In this document: positions 36,401-47,434 of the stretch, piece by piece
Layout: each line of letters opens with the position of its first letter
Position numbering within the stretch: position 1 is the stretch's first letter
Source of the DNA: Marisa cornuarietis
Taxonomy: Eukaryota; Mollusca; Gastropoda; Architaenioglossa; Ampullariidae
Direction of reading: 5' to 3'
DNA: 64,000 bases
Assembly: GCA_004794655.1 (NCBI GenBank)
Contig: SMMW01000153.1
Location: 2,552,501 to 2,616,500 of the forward strand
Program-made: the position numbers and the translations under genes
The notes under the pieces: generated by a model
What the model was told of the DNA's origin: nothing
Seen by the model: the letters and a program-made list of their open reading frames with translations, nothing else
The model's database searches: none

Positions 36401-39400
36401 GGGCATGTCTTTGAGTCTTTTGTTGTTTTGTTTATATTTCCTAACTCTGATGCAGGTGACATCCATGGCAACTATTGTGACCTTGTATCCTTTGAGAAGG
36501 CACTGTGGCGTCTAGGGCCAGTATTAACTCCAGCAAATTTTCTCTTTCTTGGTGACTATGTAGACAGAGGAGACTATGGTGTAGAGGTGAGTAGTCTACC
36601 TTCCACACCCCTCCATCCAAATGACTTTCTTTCCTCCTCCACTTCCTTCTGTTGTATTTATCATTCATCGCTTTTGTTCTTGCTTATCTCAAAGCATTAA
36701 CTTATCCATCATCTTTAACCATTTGTTCTTTCCATCTTTGTTCTGGACTAAAAGATATTTTTTATTTCATGTGTGCTTTGAAGCTTTGTGATAGGTTTTT
36801 ACAATTATCTGCCAGCTTGTGGTTTTTAAGTGTCACCATGATATAGCTTTAGCTGCTGGCATGGCACAAAATTGAAACAACTAACCATTAACTATAAGTG
36901 TTCAAGTAAACTATAAACAGTTAATGTCGTGTGATGGTGTATTCTCTTTATGTTTAATCATTTACAGTACTGAGAATAAGCGCATTCCTGATGTGCTTGA
37001 TTTTATAAAATATCACTTTCTCTTCAGCAGCAGTGTTTTCTTTGTAGACTACTGAGGGATGGTCATTCTGTATTTACAATATATATTTTTTTTAAATGTG
37101 CTCATATATATTTAAAGGCACCTCAGACCAACCTGCTGTGTGTAGCTGAATAATAAGCATGTAGATCTTAGTTTAGTGTTTTAGGAAAAACATTGAGCTG
37201 CAGAAGTGCTAACAGCTTGGGATTTAACTTGAATGGTCTTACTAATAACAGTATACATTATTTCATCAGATGTTTTCCTTTCATAGTTATGCATTTTCAT
37301 CAACTATATGAGAAGTCGCTAAATCAGTTATTGCTTTTAAGCAGGGTAGTTTGAATGTGCTTAAAAGGATTCATGTTGTTTAGGTTGTAGCATACCTGGT
37401 GGCACAGAAAATGCTAGCACCTCACAAGTTTTTCCTGTTGCGGGGAAATCATGAACTGCGCTCAGTACAAGAAATGTTCCATTTCAAATCGTAAGGCTAC
37501 AGGTCATTTTTTATGTCCTTTTTGTCTTTTAGTGTTATTGCTTTTTTTTCTTTTTATTTTTGAAACAGCTGTGGCAAAGATAAAGGAGACCTTTGCCACA
37601 GGAAACTCAAATCATCCTAAAGTTTGAAAAGATTTACTGTAAGTCTTGGTTATTTGGATTATAAAAAAGTGTCACAGCAAGACTCAACTAAAATTGTTGG
37701 TGAGCCTTTGTGTGTGTGTGTGTGTGCTGCCTGACCGATGTGATAAAGTCATTTGTATTCACTCTTTGTTCATTTTGTTCAGTCAGCTGTATGGTTTGAA
37801 GACCACCCTGTGTTTATGTTGGCAGGGAGTGTCTGGAGAAGTTTGGGGAGGATATTGGATTACAGGTGTGGGATGCCGTCAATGATTGCTTTGATGCCAT
37901 GCCTCTTGCCGCTACTGTGGATGATAGAGTAAGTGCAGAAGGGTCTTCTTGAAAGTGGCTGCATAAAGTATACAGATGTGGTATCAAAAGAACATTGTCT
38001 GTTGAAACGATTATAATGTCTGTTTGTATATTACTAGATTGTGAATTGATTCTTGCATGCACATGTGTGGGTATAACAGTCTGCACCTGTCTGCTCCTTG
38101 TCTTGCTGCATTAGCTTTAAGAATAGACTCTTTGTATGCGGGATAGAAATTGGTGTCTTCATAGGAATATCTTAATGCCAGTCTTATGCCATCCTGGCAA
38201 CAGCTATGAAAGCATAATTGGATTTTTTTTTTTAATTTCCTTTAGTTGTTTTGTTCCTTTTGTTGTTTGTACATTTGCTCATTTCATTATTATGGTTCAA
38301 GGTGTAAACATAAGTGGCAGGACAATTTTGCATTGTTCCATTTTTCATGTGTTACTCCACAGGTTTTCTGTGTGCATGGGGGAATACCCAGCCCAGAAAA
38401 TGAGGGTGGAGGCTTCATTGAAGCAATCAATAAAATTCCTGTTCCACTGCCAGATCCAGAGGCAGAAAGTCCTGTGGCCTGGGAGATCCTTTGGAGCGAT
38501 CCCATTAGGTCTATCATCAAAATCTTCATTATAGTTACATGATATGCATTATTAGAGTTATTCTCGTCTTCATCATTGCTGTTTCTGTTATTACTCTATA
38601 TTGGTGTCTCTAATGTGTCCTGTGTAGTAGTATTTGATCTTGTTCTTTGGTTTGTTCTTTAAACATGTACATAAGAACATTGCTTGACCATCCAACCTCT
38701 AGTTTGATTTTATATTTGCCTTTCTTCTGTTCTTTTTCCCCTGTCTTCCATTCATGACGAAAACCCAGTCTCAGGCATTCTTGTCAGGGTATATGTTGAC
38801 AGGTATAGTTTTGGGGATATGTTCTTGTGTGTGTATGTAGGGGGTAGTGTTGATGTGTATGCATGCGGGTCTGAGGGTAGGTTGGTGTGGGTGAACATGG
38901 GTCTGGGAATGTGCTTCTCAGTGCATCTGACATTACATTGGCATGTGCATGTGTTCTCTTTATTTTCAGTCTTGATTTGATGACACCAGAGGTCATGAGG
39001 GACATGAGAGAACACCATGGCTTCACCTTTAACACGCGGCGTGGCACTGCTCACTTCTTCAGCTGCAATGCGTTATTTAGCTTCTTGGAGCGCAATGGTT
39101 TGTCACATGTCATCCGAGCTCACGAGGTGCAGGAGGTGGGATTCCAGGTGAGCTGTACCAGTTGCTGATTGATTCATAAAACAGCTCTTGTCAGTCGATG
39201 TGAAAGTATTTTGAAGGTAGTAGGGTAGAGTCTTGGTGGACAAATGTGATGGTGTACAAGTTGTATAGGATGAGTGATGGAGGCCATGAAGGTCACAGTA
39301 ATGTGTGATCATATTAATTTAAGGGTGCTTTGACATCTTGTAATTTGTGTGTCTTTCTTTCAGGTGCAGCAGCAGGGGAAGCTACTCACTGTATTTTCTT

Positions 39401-39489
39401 CTTCTCGATACTGTGGAGGGTCTAACGAAGCTGCATGTGTTTTAGCTGACAACTACAAACTGCGAATGATTCGCATAGACACTACATGA
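23739..39489 (+). CDS. Nudix-like / EF-hand / PPP Ser-Thr phosphatase fusion, 19 exons, 794 aa
   Basis: The predicted product is a serine/threonine protein phosphatase with calcium-binding motifs placed before the catalytic domain. Exons (all GT-AG, phases consistent throughout): 23739-23900, 25989-26105, 26590-26707, 27365-27487, 28662-28791, 29227-29400, 30066-30149, 31708-31836, 34217-34326, 34736-34879, 35134-35225, 35394-35471, 35809-35941, 36456-36586, 37384-37490, 37826-37928, 38363-38508, 38970-39147, 39364-39489. They total 2385 nt, exactly 795 codons with the TGA at 39487-39489. Domains in order: Nudix-like (about 1-130), EF-hand pair (about 215-275), charged linker (about 345-480), PPP domain (about 487-794). 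The start is the first ATG of exon 1; a second in-frame ATG lies six codons later. The exon 4 acceptor (...gtaag) has a weak tract but preserves phase. The catalytic class is certain; the full architecture is an exon-chaining prediction needing a transcript. PPEF is the nearest functional analogue, but its domain order is reversed. Confidence 0.85.
27553..27640 (+). repeat. Dispersed AAAGTC-rich repeat, copy 2 (phosphatase intron 4)
   Basis: GAAAAGTCAGTATATTTT and CCAGTCACTTGGAAAG match the copy at 6270-6370. It begins about 65 bp after the exon 4 donor. Confidence 0.5.
28008..28137 (+). repeat. tRNA-derived SINE family, copy 3 (in phosphatase intron 4)
   Basis: A diverged plus-strand copy starting TCTAGTGGTGCAATGG and containing GAGTTCATATCTCGTC. 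It lies in the intron before the exon at 28662. Confidence 0.65.
28150..28400 (+). mobile_element. CR1/L2-like LINE C-terminal fragment in phosphatase intron 4
   Basis: One frame reads [19 protein letters not shown] and [17 protein letters not shown], the closing segment of CR1/L2-type ORF2 proteins. No upstream catalytic part is present. Confidence 0.55.
28662..30149 (+). CDS. Exons 5-7: EF-hand pair of the phosphatase
   Basis: Residues about 173-302. The second hand has a canonical 12-residue loop, [12 protein letters not shown] at the end of exon 6, with Asp1, Asn3, Asp5, Gly6 and Glu12, so it should bind calcium. The first hand, around [14 protein letters not shown] at the start of exon 6, keeps Asp1 and the hydrophobic position 8 but has His and Arg where liganding residues are expected, so it is probably degenerate and structural. 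Exon 5 ([13 protein letters not shown]...) is helical and resembles the lead-in helix of neuronal-calcium-sensor-type EF-hand proteins. Odd + degenerate/even + functional pairing is common in this superfamily. Calcium control of the phosphatase is an inference. Confidence 0.8.
28965..29080 (+). repeat. LINE 3'-end fragment before the EF-hand exon
   Basis: The segment ends with GAGTGCAGTGTCACTTGGCC, then AATAAGAAAATTCTTATT. The same sequence recurs at 29640-29756 in the same orientation, on the other side of the exon at 29227-29400. The TTATT tail and lack of coding suggest a retroelement 3' end. Confidence 0.65.
29640..29756 (+). repeat. LINE 3'-end fragment after the EF-hand exon
   Basis: It matches the copy at 28965-29080 (AAGTCATATTCTGAGTGCAG, then TGTCACTTGGCCAATAAA) and ends in a longer (ATT)n tail. 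The two copies form a direct repeat around the EF-hand exon. Confidence 0.65.
30255..31545 (+). mobile_element. CR1/L2-like LINE, 3' half of reverse transcriptase, in phosphatase intron 7
   Basis: Fragmented frames hold the RT core SYADDTQLY (near 30400), the thumb region and the C-terminal [17 protein letters not shown] and [16 protein letters not shown], ending with [11 protein letters not shown]. The 3' UTR ends GCGCTATAAAAA followed by (ATT)n. The front of the element is absent, and frameshifts separate the parts, so this copy is dead. Confidence 0.85.
31708..35471 (+). CDS. Exons 8-12: charged linker between EF-hands and phosphatase
   Basis: Residues about 303-487. Exon 9 encodes a Ser/Asp cluster ([14 protein letters not shown]), which fits casein kinase 2 sites, followed at once by a basic stretch KKQRPK that could serve as a nuclear localisation signal. 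Exon 10 has VRVRRTGS, a possible basophilic-kinase site. Exon 11 has RVQRMPS. These motifs are short and only suggestive. The segment has no recognised fold and is probably a regulatory tether. Exon 12 (78 nt, phase 0 at both ends) could be skipped without breaking the frame. Confidence 0.7.
32020..33650 (+). mobile_element. Rex1-like LINE reverse transcriptase fragment, in phosphatase intron 8
   Basis: Broken frames contain [47 protein letters not shown] and [11 protein letters not shown], in the order expected of an RT finger, palm and thumb in Rex1/Babar-like elements. Several stops and frameshifts make it non-functional. Confidence 0.8.
35809..39489 (+). CDS. Exons 13-19: PPP phosphatase catalytic domain
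   Basis: Residues about 487-794 hold every signature of an active PPP-family metallophosphatase: GDIHGN (about 531-536), GDYVDRGD (563-570), LRGNHE (593-598), CVHGG (648-652), VIRAHE (741-746) and the C-terminal FSSSRYC. These supply the two-metal ligands (Asp, His, Asp, Asn, His, His) and the catalytic histidine. The reaction is hydrolysis of phosphoserine/phosphothreonine. The catalytic tail ends directly after the last beta strands ([10 protein letters not shown]), so there are no C-terminal EF-hands as in PPEF and no PP1-type or PP2A-type tail. SRYCGG in place of the PP1-type PNYC and the RGTAHFFS segment set it apart from PP1, PP2A and PP2B. Confidence 0.95.
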
Positions 39490-42400
39490 TCACACAAAGC
39501 TTCTGCTCAAATATTTCTGTGCTGCTCAGATGGATTAAAGTGTCGGATGTCTTTATATCATGTGAATGTTTTGCTGCAGACTTTTATCAAGCAAGCAGGC
39601 TGTGTTTGGGTTAAGAGAATGGACTTACTGTCTGTAGGTTCACTTTCATGATGGGAAAGTATTATATTGCTGTCCTTTGTATTTTCACAACAGAGTGGAA
39701 GGAGAATGCTAGACAGGATTTTTACCGGTGTCATCCAAGTGCACTTTTTCCTTTGAGGGAAAAAATTCTTGTAAAAGATTGTAATTCACTGTTAAGAAAT
39801 ATTTCATTCTTTGCAATGTTTGTGAATTAATCATTTGTAAAATTACCAAGAATTTTTTATGGTTGCTTGATTTGGGGAGGGAAGGATTTTGAAGAAAAGG
39901 GTGAATTATTCATCAGCTGTTGTCAGCATTAGTTGCATGCTGTCACAGTCATTATCTTGTCTCTCTCACTCGCTCACACTGACATGCACACACACACAAC
40001 TCATGAATTATTTTCCTCTTTTCCCGATTTCCCGTGCCTTCTTGTTCTTCTTTTTCTTCTCCACCTTTTTTCTGTTTTGTTTGCAGGCAGTATGGTGGCA
40101 AAGCAGATATTTTCACCAATACAGTTGTAAATTGGGTGTGCTGGATTCATATCTAATTTGGACACCCTATTTTGTCTCTTCATGTGTCACCTGTTTTGCT
40201 GGCTCGGTGTAAAATACTGCCTTTTCCCATCTTTGCTCACAGCTGTTTGGAAACTTCCCCTCAAGAATTTCTGTAGAGTACTCACCATCAGATTTGAACA
40301 ACATTGTTGTCATAGAGGCTTGGATTCAAAACAAAAATTCTCATTTTTCTTAATTTTTAATTTCCTTGCACAGGAAACCTTTTTAACGTTTCTTTTTATA
40401 TTTTAACGCTTTGCACATCATGTCAGCCATTTTTAATGGGGGCAGATAGTATGGATTGTGGTCTAGGAACTGGAGACTAGGATATTGTAATGTTAACAGT
40501 CAATAGTTAAGCCTTGTGCTACAGTCACATCAACCTAGTAAATGCAGTCATCTGCAATGGTGTATGTTCAAAAATTTTCTTAATGGGATAGTTTTTAAAT
40601 AAATCGCATGGATGAAAGTGTGGGAAAACTGGAACAGAAACTGCAGTCAAATGTTACGTGTTCAAGAGCTTGATTGTCATTGATGTCAGTCCTATATCCC
40701 TGACGATTACTGGAATTAAATGTGTGGAAAGGAGTTCTTTACCGAATTTAGAACAAAAATTGTCAGGAATCAATAACAGACATTTCTAATAGATCTTAGT
40801 AACATGGTGCCAGATGGCTGGGCATGGAGTAGGGGTTCAAACTCAGACATTGTTTTCACCTAAAGTACATTCTTTACTCCATTGCTTTAAGATTTTTTTA
40901 GTTTTTAAACATTCTGTTGCTGATTCAGCTTTTATTTGTGTATGAGTTGTTTTGTTTTCAAATGATAGTTACTGTACCTTAATGCTCATGATACTGTTTT
41001 ATTCTGAGAGAACTGAAACAGCATAATGTATAGGCCATGCTGTTGCAGAATGAAGGCAGCATGTTTCTGTTGGTTACACAGCATTTAATCTTCCTGCTGA
41101 TTATCATGGTCTTTACTACGCTAGAAATGATTATGATCAAAAACAAGTTTTCTCATATTTTGAAAAAGATTCCTGGCACTGCATACACAATTTCACTTTT
41201 CAGTAAATTGTAATGTAAATATCAGAATATTTCGAGGTTGAGGTAGAGCATTGTCCCCCAGTTAACATACTCTGAAGTGTTCTTTCACAGGTAACTTATG
41301 ATTCAGAAGTTTCTCAGGTGTTCCTATACCATCTGAGTGTCTTCTGGTTGCACTCTGAGTACCTCAGAGTTGACAAAGGCAGCATTGCATTTTGTAAAAG
41401 AAACACTTTGGCAGGTGCTAGAATGAATGTTGAAGTTTTCCTATGCACGTTTGTGGTGCATGTTTTATCCAGCTGGAAACACTTGGGTGGGTTGTTCTTT
41501 GTATCCTTCAGATGTTTTGCTACAGAAAGCAATAAATTTGGCCAGTTGAGGGTAGGATCCTGATCATGATTTATGTGTGTGTGCATGAGTGAGAGAGAAA
41601 GAATATACATTAGGAGTGTGTGCATGCACCTGCCTATAAACAAGAGATAATGTTCCAGCAGTATTTTTAAACTTTAAAGCAGAATTTGAGTCATTCTTTC
41701 CTACAGTATTCAGTTCATCATATTTCATTATCAATCATTTGTGTCATGCTTATTTGCTGTTTTACATTTAAACTCTATTTGGAGCAGAATCTGTTGAAAA
41801 ATATTTTTGTATATTTTAGACAGGTAGGTGTAGAAGTTCATTGACCAGTTGTGTTCTCTCTTCTGAGCTACCATCAGTGTAAACAGTTTGATTTTATGGG
41901 CATTAACTTTTAGAATAAATGGAGTTTGTGCCAGATGCCAAATGAATTTTAAGTTCTCCTATAAGCTTAGGTAGTTATTGAAGTTTATTTTCTGTGCAGA
42001 TTATCACAGAAGTGATACGTATTTAATGCTAGTAAGTGCAGCCAATTTTTCATATCAATCAGTAAATCTTTTGATGATTTAATGCATTTCTGTATTGTGC
42101 ATATTCATTTATACTCGTCTTTCATACCAACAGCTTTTTTAACTTACTTTTACTAGTCAGGTTTACTAGCATAAATTTCTACACCGCTTGTCAATTTTTT
42201 TAAAAAATTTTCTTTTAGGTTGTATAATGTCCTTATATTAACAAATGTAAGATAACTGTAGGCATAGCTGATGGAAATGCAAAATTTAAATAATTTTCCA
42301 AAGAGCAGGTTTGTCATGTAATATGTCTAATGCTGTTTGTGTCTTTATTAACTGTTGATCCTGAGCTTTTTATGCATTACATTCAATTTTAGCTTTGCAC

Positions 42401-43000
42401 ATTTTTACTTCAAACATGTTAGGCTCTTGTTATCAGTATGTAATAATCATCACATTTACCACCACCACATATCCATGGCTATGTCACATTTTCATGCAGC
42501 ATATTGTTCTGTTTATGAAATAGGGTGTAAATATCGAAAGTCTCTTTTGTATGCAAAGAGTTTGTATATTTACATCAGAATTAAACGTTTTGTCAGTTAT
42601 ATTATTATTTATTTTACCTTTATGGAGACAAAATGGTGTGTGAGTGGTGTTCAATGCGCTTGGAAGCAGCAGATTTTGTCTCTCAGTTTTGGGTCCTTTT
42701 CAGCCATCAGATTGCTTGGTACTGTATAAATTTTGGTGTGAACTTTCCTTTTGGTTTTCTGCAACTGCTGATGTGAATTTTATTGGAGTACTTTCATGAA
42801 TTTTAGTGAAAACTGGAACTTGAAGTTGAAACTGGCTTTATTCTACTCATTGACAGTGGCACAGGAGAGTTGGAGGTTTTCCCTGAGCTGATGTTAAGAA
42901 GCTTTCCTTTGGGACTATTGTGTACTTGTATTGTGAATGATGGTAGTGTCAGGGCTTCTCCCTGAGTAGTGTTTGTCAGCAGTATTTTCCTGTGGGACAG
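39490..43000. other. 3' UTR / intergenic AT-rich stretch, no gene seen
   Basis: After the phosphatase stop the sequence is AT-rich, with no long open frame, no recognisable domain and no convincing splice-bounded exon on either strand. The first part is presumably 3' UTR. It ends where the CR1/L2-like LINE begins near 43.0 kb. Confidence 0.6.
40598..40603 (+). terminator. Candidate polyadenylation signal for the phosphatase gene
   Basis: An AATAAA lies about 1.1 kb after the stop codon. Further AATAAA hexamers occur later in the same AT-rich stretch (for example near 41530 and 41914), so the 3' end may be alternative. Without transcript data the true cleavage site is open. Confidence 0.3.
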
Positions 43001-46000
43001 TGACAGTATTGAGTGGTTGGACAAACTGAGATTGTGCTTTGTTTACACACTGCAATGTGATCATTTTCATCTTTTGTAAATGAGTCAATTACACTACTCT
43101 GCCTCTGTGTTGAGAGACTTTGCCAAAAATGTGACTGGTGTATTGGATATTAACTTGTTGTCAAACTGCAGAGAACTTGGACTAATTAAGAAGAAGACTG
43201 TGCGTGGAGTACGTGGTGGGAGGAAAGTGCGAGCATGTAGACTTGCTAATTCCTGTTCAGACAGTGCAGGTGTTAGTACCAAGCTCTGGCACCAGTGAGC
43301 CTCCAGGACTTACAGACTCTGTGGAAAGTTTGTCTTTGGGTCTATGGCCCTCTTCCTGTAATTCTTCATGCTCCATTGCATCTGACCTTGATGGCCCCTT
43401 CAACACCGTGTTTGTGAATGAAGTCAACCCTGTGCCTATTGACATCTCATCAAGTACTTGCGACACCAGTGTTACTGCTGTTCCTCCACCCTCTTCCCCT
43501 ACACCGGCATTCCCTTTCCAGTTCACAGACCTATCCCCTCACTCTCCGTCTAGTGTGAATGAAGATGGGTCTAGTGTTGACCCCCCACAACAGAAACTCT
43601 AGATATTACAAGTTCGTCTGAGAGTCAGATGGTTCAGACTCAACTGGTATGTGGCCTTCTCAATGTCCAGTTGGTCATCAGGAATGCTGTGGACATTCAT
43701 GATATGATTATTGACAAGTCACTGGATTTGCTGTTGCTCACTGAGACGTGGCTTAAAGAGGCTGGAGATGAACTTGTTATCAAGCAAATCACTCCCGTGG
43801 GATACTCATTCATTCATAATCCCAGGTCTGCTGATAGATGTAGTGGTGGCATTGCCGCTGTATACAAAAAATCCGTGCTTCTGAGGCCTTTGGTATCAGA
43901 GACGTTTAAGACGTTTGAGTCACTCAGTTTCATCCTCACTCGTGGTTCACTGACGTTTCATGTCTTGCTTTTTTATCACCCTCCTTACTCTAGAAACAAC
44001 AAAGTGACTAATTCAGCGTTCTGTAAAGAGTTCATTCCCTTGGTCTCCACCCTAGCTGCTGCCAACAAATACCTGTTAATTCTTGGAGATGCGAATATTC
44101 ACTTTGTTGTGCCATCTGACCCTGACACTAGAGACTTTGTCAGCTGTTGGACTCCCTTGATCTTGTTCAACATGTTAACTCCCCTACCCACTGTAAGGGC
44201 GACACCTTGGACTGGGTTATTGCGAGACCCGGCCATCGCACTGTTAGGTCTATTGTTGTGGAAGATCTGCAACTTTTGGATCATTTTCTTGTGTTGTTTA
44301 CTACCAGCATGTCAAGGCCTGGCTTATCGAGAAAGACTGTGTGCACTATAAATGTGCGTGGCATGGACTCTGATTCTTTTCGTGCCAAACTTCAGCATTC
44401 TGATCTGGTCTCCCCTCCTGATAATGTGGATGAGCTTGTGGCTCTGTACAACAGCACCCTGACTGCTCTTCTTGACAAGTTTACACCTGAGAAAAAGAGG
44501 TGCATTACTGAGCGTCCTGATACCACGTGGTTTACTCCAGAGGTACGCCAAGCCAAGAAGGTCAAGCATCAGGCAGAGCGCAAATGGCGCAAGAGTAGAC
44601 TGGGGTTGGATCGTCAGATTTATCGCCATACAAAGAGCCAGTGTTCAGCCATCATTGTCAAAGCTAGGTTGCGGTATGTTAGGAACATTCTAAGCTCTGC
44701 AGTTTCTGATTCCCGCAAGATGTTCTCAGTTGTGAATGGTCTCCTGGGTTAAGATGCGATGGAGCCTGTTCTTCCAGAGATGGATGACCAGACTGCTGCC
44801 AGTACATTAAGTGCTTACTTTGAAGACAAGATAAAGACTATAATAGACAGCTTCAGTGACCCGGTTGATACTGTGGAGCAAACCAGTGACTCGTTTTGTG
44901 GCACGCCCCTCTCTAACTTTCAACCAGTGACAGAAGATGAACTGCTGAAATTAGTTAGGCGGTGTAGCCCAACCATGTCTGTGGATGATCCCGTAACCCA
45001 CCAGTGTTGTTCTCCAGCACCTTGACATTCTGCTTCCTGTAATAGTGCGCATAGTCAACGCTAGCCTTTCCTCTGCCTCTGTACCCCGACAATTTAAAAC
45101 GGCTGTGATTAAGCCTGTCTTAAAGAAGCACAACTTGGACCCTAGCTCGTGTAAAAACTATAGACCTGTGTCGAATTTGCCTTTTGTTTCGAAACTTGTG
45201 GAGCGGGTAGTGGCTCAGCAGTTGACATCCCACCTGGCCCGCTACAGCTTGTTGGATAAATTCCAGTCAGCGTACAGACCCAATACAGTTGTGAGACAGC
45301 CCTTCTGCGTCTTATGAACGATCTTCTGTGCAGTGCTGATGCAGGGAACGCGACTCTTGCGGTCCTCCTTGATCTGAGTGCGGCCTTTGATGTCATTGAT
45401 CACACCACTCTACTAACTCGTCTTCAGATGGAGGTGGGCATTGGTGGTTCTGCCTTGCAGTGGTTCCATTCCTACCTCAGTGACCGTACACAAAGGGTGA
45501 TGGTCAATCAAGCTTCTTCAGTGACAGTTCCATTGCAGTGCGGTGTGAAACAAGGGCTCTGTTTTGGGCCCGGTTCTGTTTTCTATTTACACATCTCAGC
45601 TTGGTCCCCTCATTGAGAAGCATAGTGTAAACCGCAAGATGTTTGCGGATGATACTGAACTCTATCGTTCGTTCAGTACAGTGAGTTGGTGTGTGAGGCA
45701 GTCTGTGCAGTAGAAGAGTGTTGTTTAGAGGTAAAGTCATGGATGTTAAGGAATAAACTCAAGCTTAATGATGAGAAGACAGAGGCGATGCTATGTGGTT
45801 CCAAGTTTAGCCTTAGCAAAGTCTCTCTATACTCCATCCAAGTGGGTCAAGCTAGAATCCCCCTCTCCAGCTCCGTACGGAACCTTGGACTCAATGTCGA
45901 CAATCTTCTATGTCTGATCATGTCAGTTCTGTGGTCAAGGCATGTTATTTCCACATCCGCACACTTGGACGACTACGACCCATTCTCAGTAATAAGACTG

Positions 46001-46640
46001 CACATGCAGTTGCTGTTTCCCTCATTCATTCAAGATTAGAGTATGCAAACAGCTGCCTCTGGGGAATTTCAAAGTGAGTTGTCGAGGCTTCAGCAAGTGC
46101 AAAATATGGCTGCTAGGATAGTTGCACGAAAGAAAAAAACTGACCATATTACTCCCGTATTATGTGACCTACACTGGCTTCCTGTGGAGAAAAGGATCGA
46201 CCACAAATTGTTTACCCTGACATATGGCTGCCTTCACGACCTTGCACCTGCATATCTACAAGATCTCATTAACCGTCACCAACCTCAGCGGAACCTTAGT
46301 TCAGCAGCCTGATCCAGACTAAGACGACCAAATGTTCAGACAGGGAACACAAACAAAACGACAATGGGTTTCAGATCCTTTTCAAATGTAGCCCCGCTTC
46401 TGTGGAACTCGCTTCCCCTCTCGACAAAGGAGTCTGATAGTCTTGCAACTTTTAAGAAAAAAACTGAAGACCCACTTGTTTCAAATGGACTAGTTTTTTT
46501 TTTTCATCTGCATTTTGTTGTTTGAACTTGATCATTTGACCTGCAGTCTGGTGGCTATTGGGATCACTGCGCATTGAGCGTATCTCTGTGATGCGGAAAC
46601 TAGCGCATTATAAAACGACATCATCAAGGTTTGACTTCAC
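43000..46640 (+). mobile_element. CR1/L2-like LINE with endonuclease and reverse transcriptase, frameshifted
   Basis: The apurinic-type endonuclease spans about 43629-44350 (SLDLLLLTETWLKE, LILGDANIHF), continuing in another frame (GDTLDWVIAR). The RT spans about 45060-45900 ([43 protein letters not shown]). The C-terminal segment at 46043-46312 has DLHWLPVEKRIDHKL. A short leading frame (43080-43298) has the Arg/Gly-rich VRGVRGGRK seen near the start of such ORFs. At least four frame changes separate the parts, so the copy is inactive, but nearly the whole element is present. Its 3' end is near CTAGCGCATTATAAAACG. Confidence 0.85.
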
Positions 46641-47162
46641 TTACAAATCAAACCTTTTTATATAAAACCTTTTTCCCCAAAAAGATTTTCTTGAAATTCA
46701 CTAAAGATCGCTATCTAGAAGTATGGTGGAATTGGCCATGGTTTCATGTTTTAACACTGTGGTCCAATGTCTATTTTACAACATTTTGTCTTTTCCACTC
46801 CATAGCTGTGAATATGCTGAGCTCACACAGTGAGTCAGCAATAGTTCATGACCTCCTGTCTGTTGGTTGAGGTAATAGATCTGGTACTGTAAATAACACT
46901 GGAATGAAATGTTTTGAACCCTCTTGAAATGGGGAAGAATACCCCTACTATCAACACACACCCAAAATACCAAAAAAAAAACCCCCCAAAAAACAGAACG
47001 AGAGAAATGTCCACAAATAGATAATTCTAATTCAGTCCTACCAACAGCATTTACCCCCCCACTTAACACCTTGCATGCTTCTTCCGAACCACACAAATAC
47101 CACTCCAATGTCATCCATGTATTGCATGTGCATAATATCAAAACACCAAGTTACCTTTGTTG

Positions 47163-47168
47163 TTTATT
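47163..47168 (-). terminator. Candidate ZNHIT3 polyadenylation signal
   Basis: TTTATT on the plus strand reads AATAAA on the minus strand. It lies about 270 bp past the ZNHIT3 stop codon and implies a short 3' UTR. Confidence 0.5.
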
Positions 47169-47434
47169 GTTCTTTAAAAAAATTACAGAATTTACAAGTA
47201 AAATGCTGCACACCTGAATCGCGAAGAGTTTCAACACTATCCTGGTGGCAACATGTCGAGCATGTGTAAATGTACTCAGAACTGAAGAATGGTCCACTGT
47301 ATCTCACCATTAATGCCGTTTTTTGCAACGCATTCACACATTCCCCACGCACACCCACAACAGTTTATCACAAAGATGCATGCTAACATGCGTGCTCTCT
47401 TTTACATTTGCTGTTTTACAGTCAGTTTGAAAAT

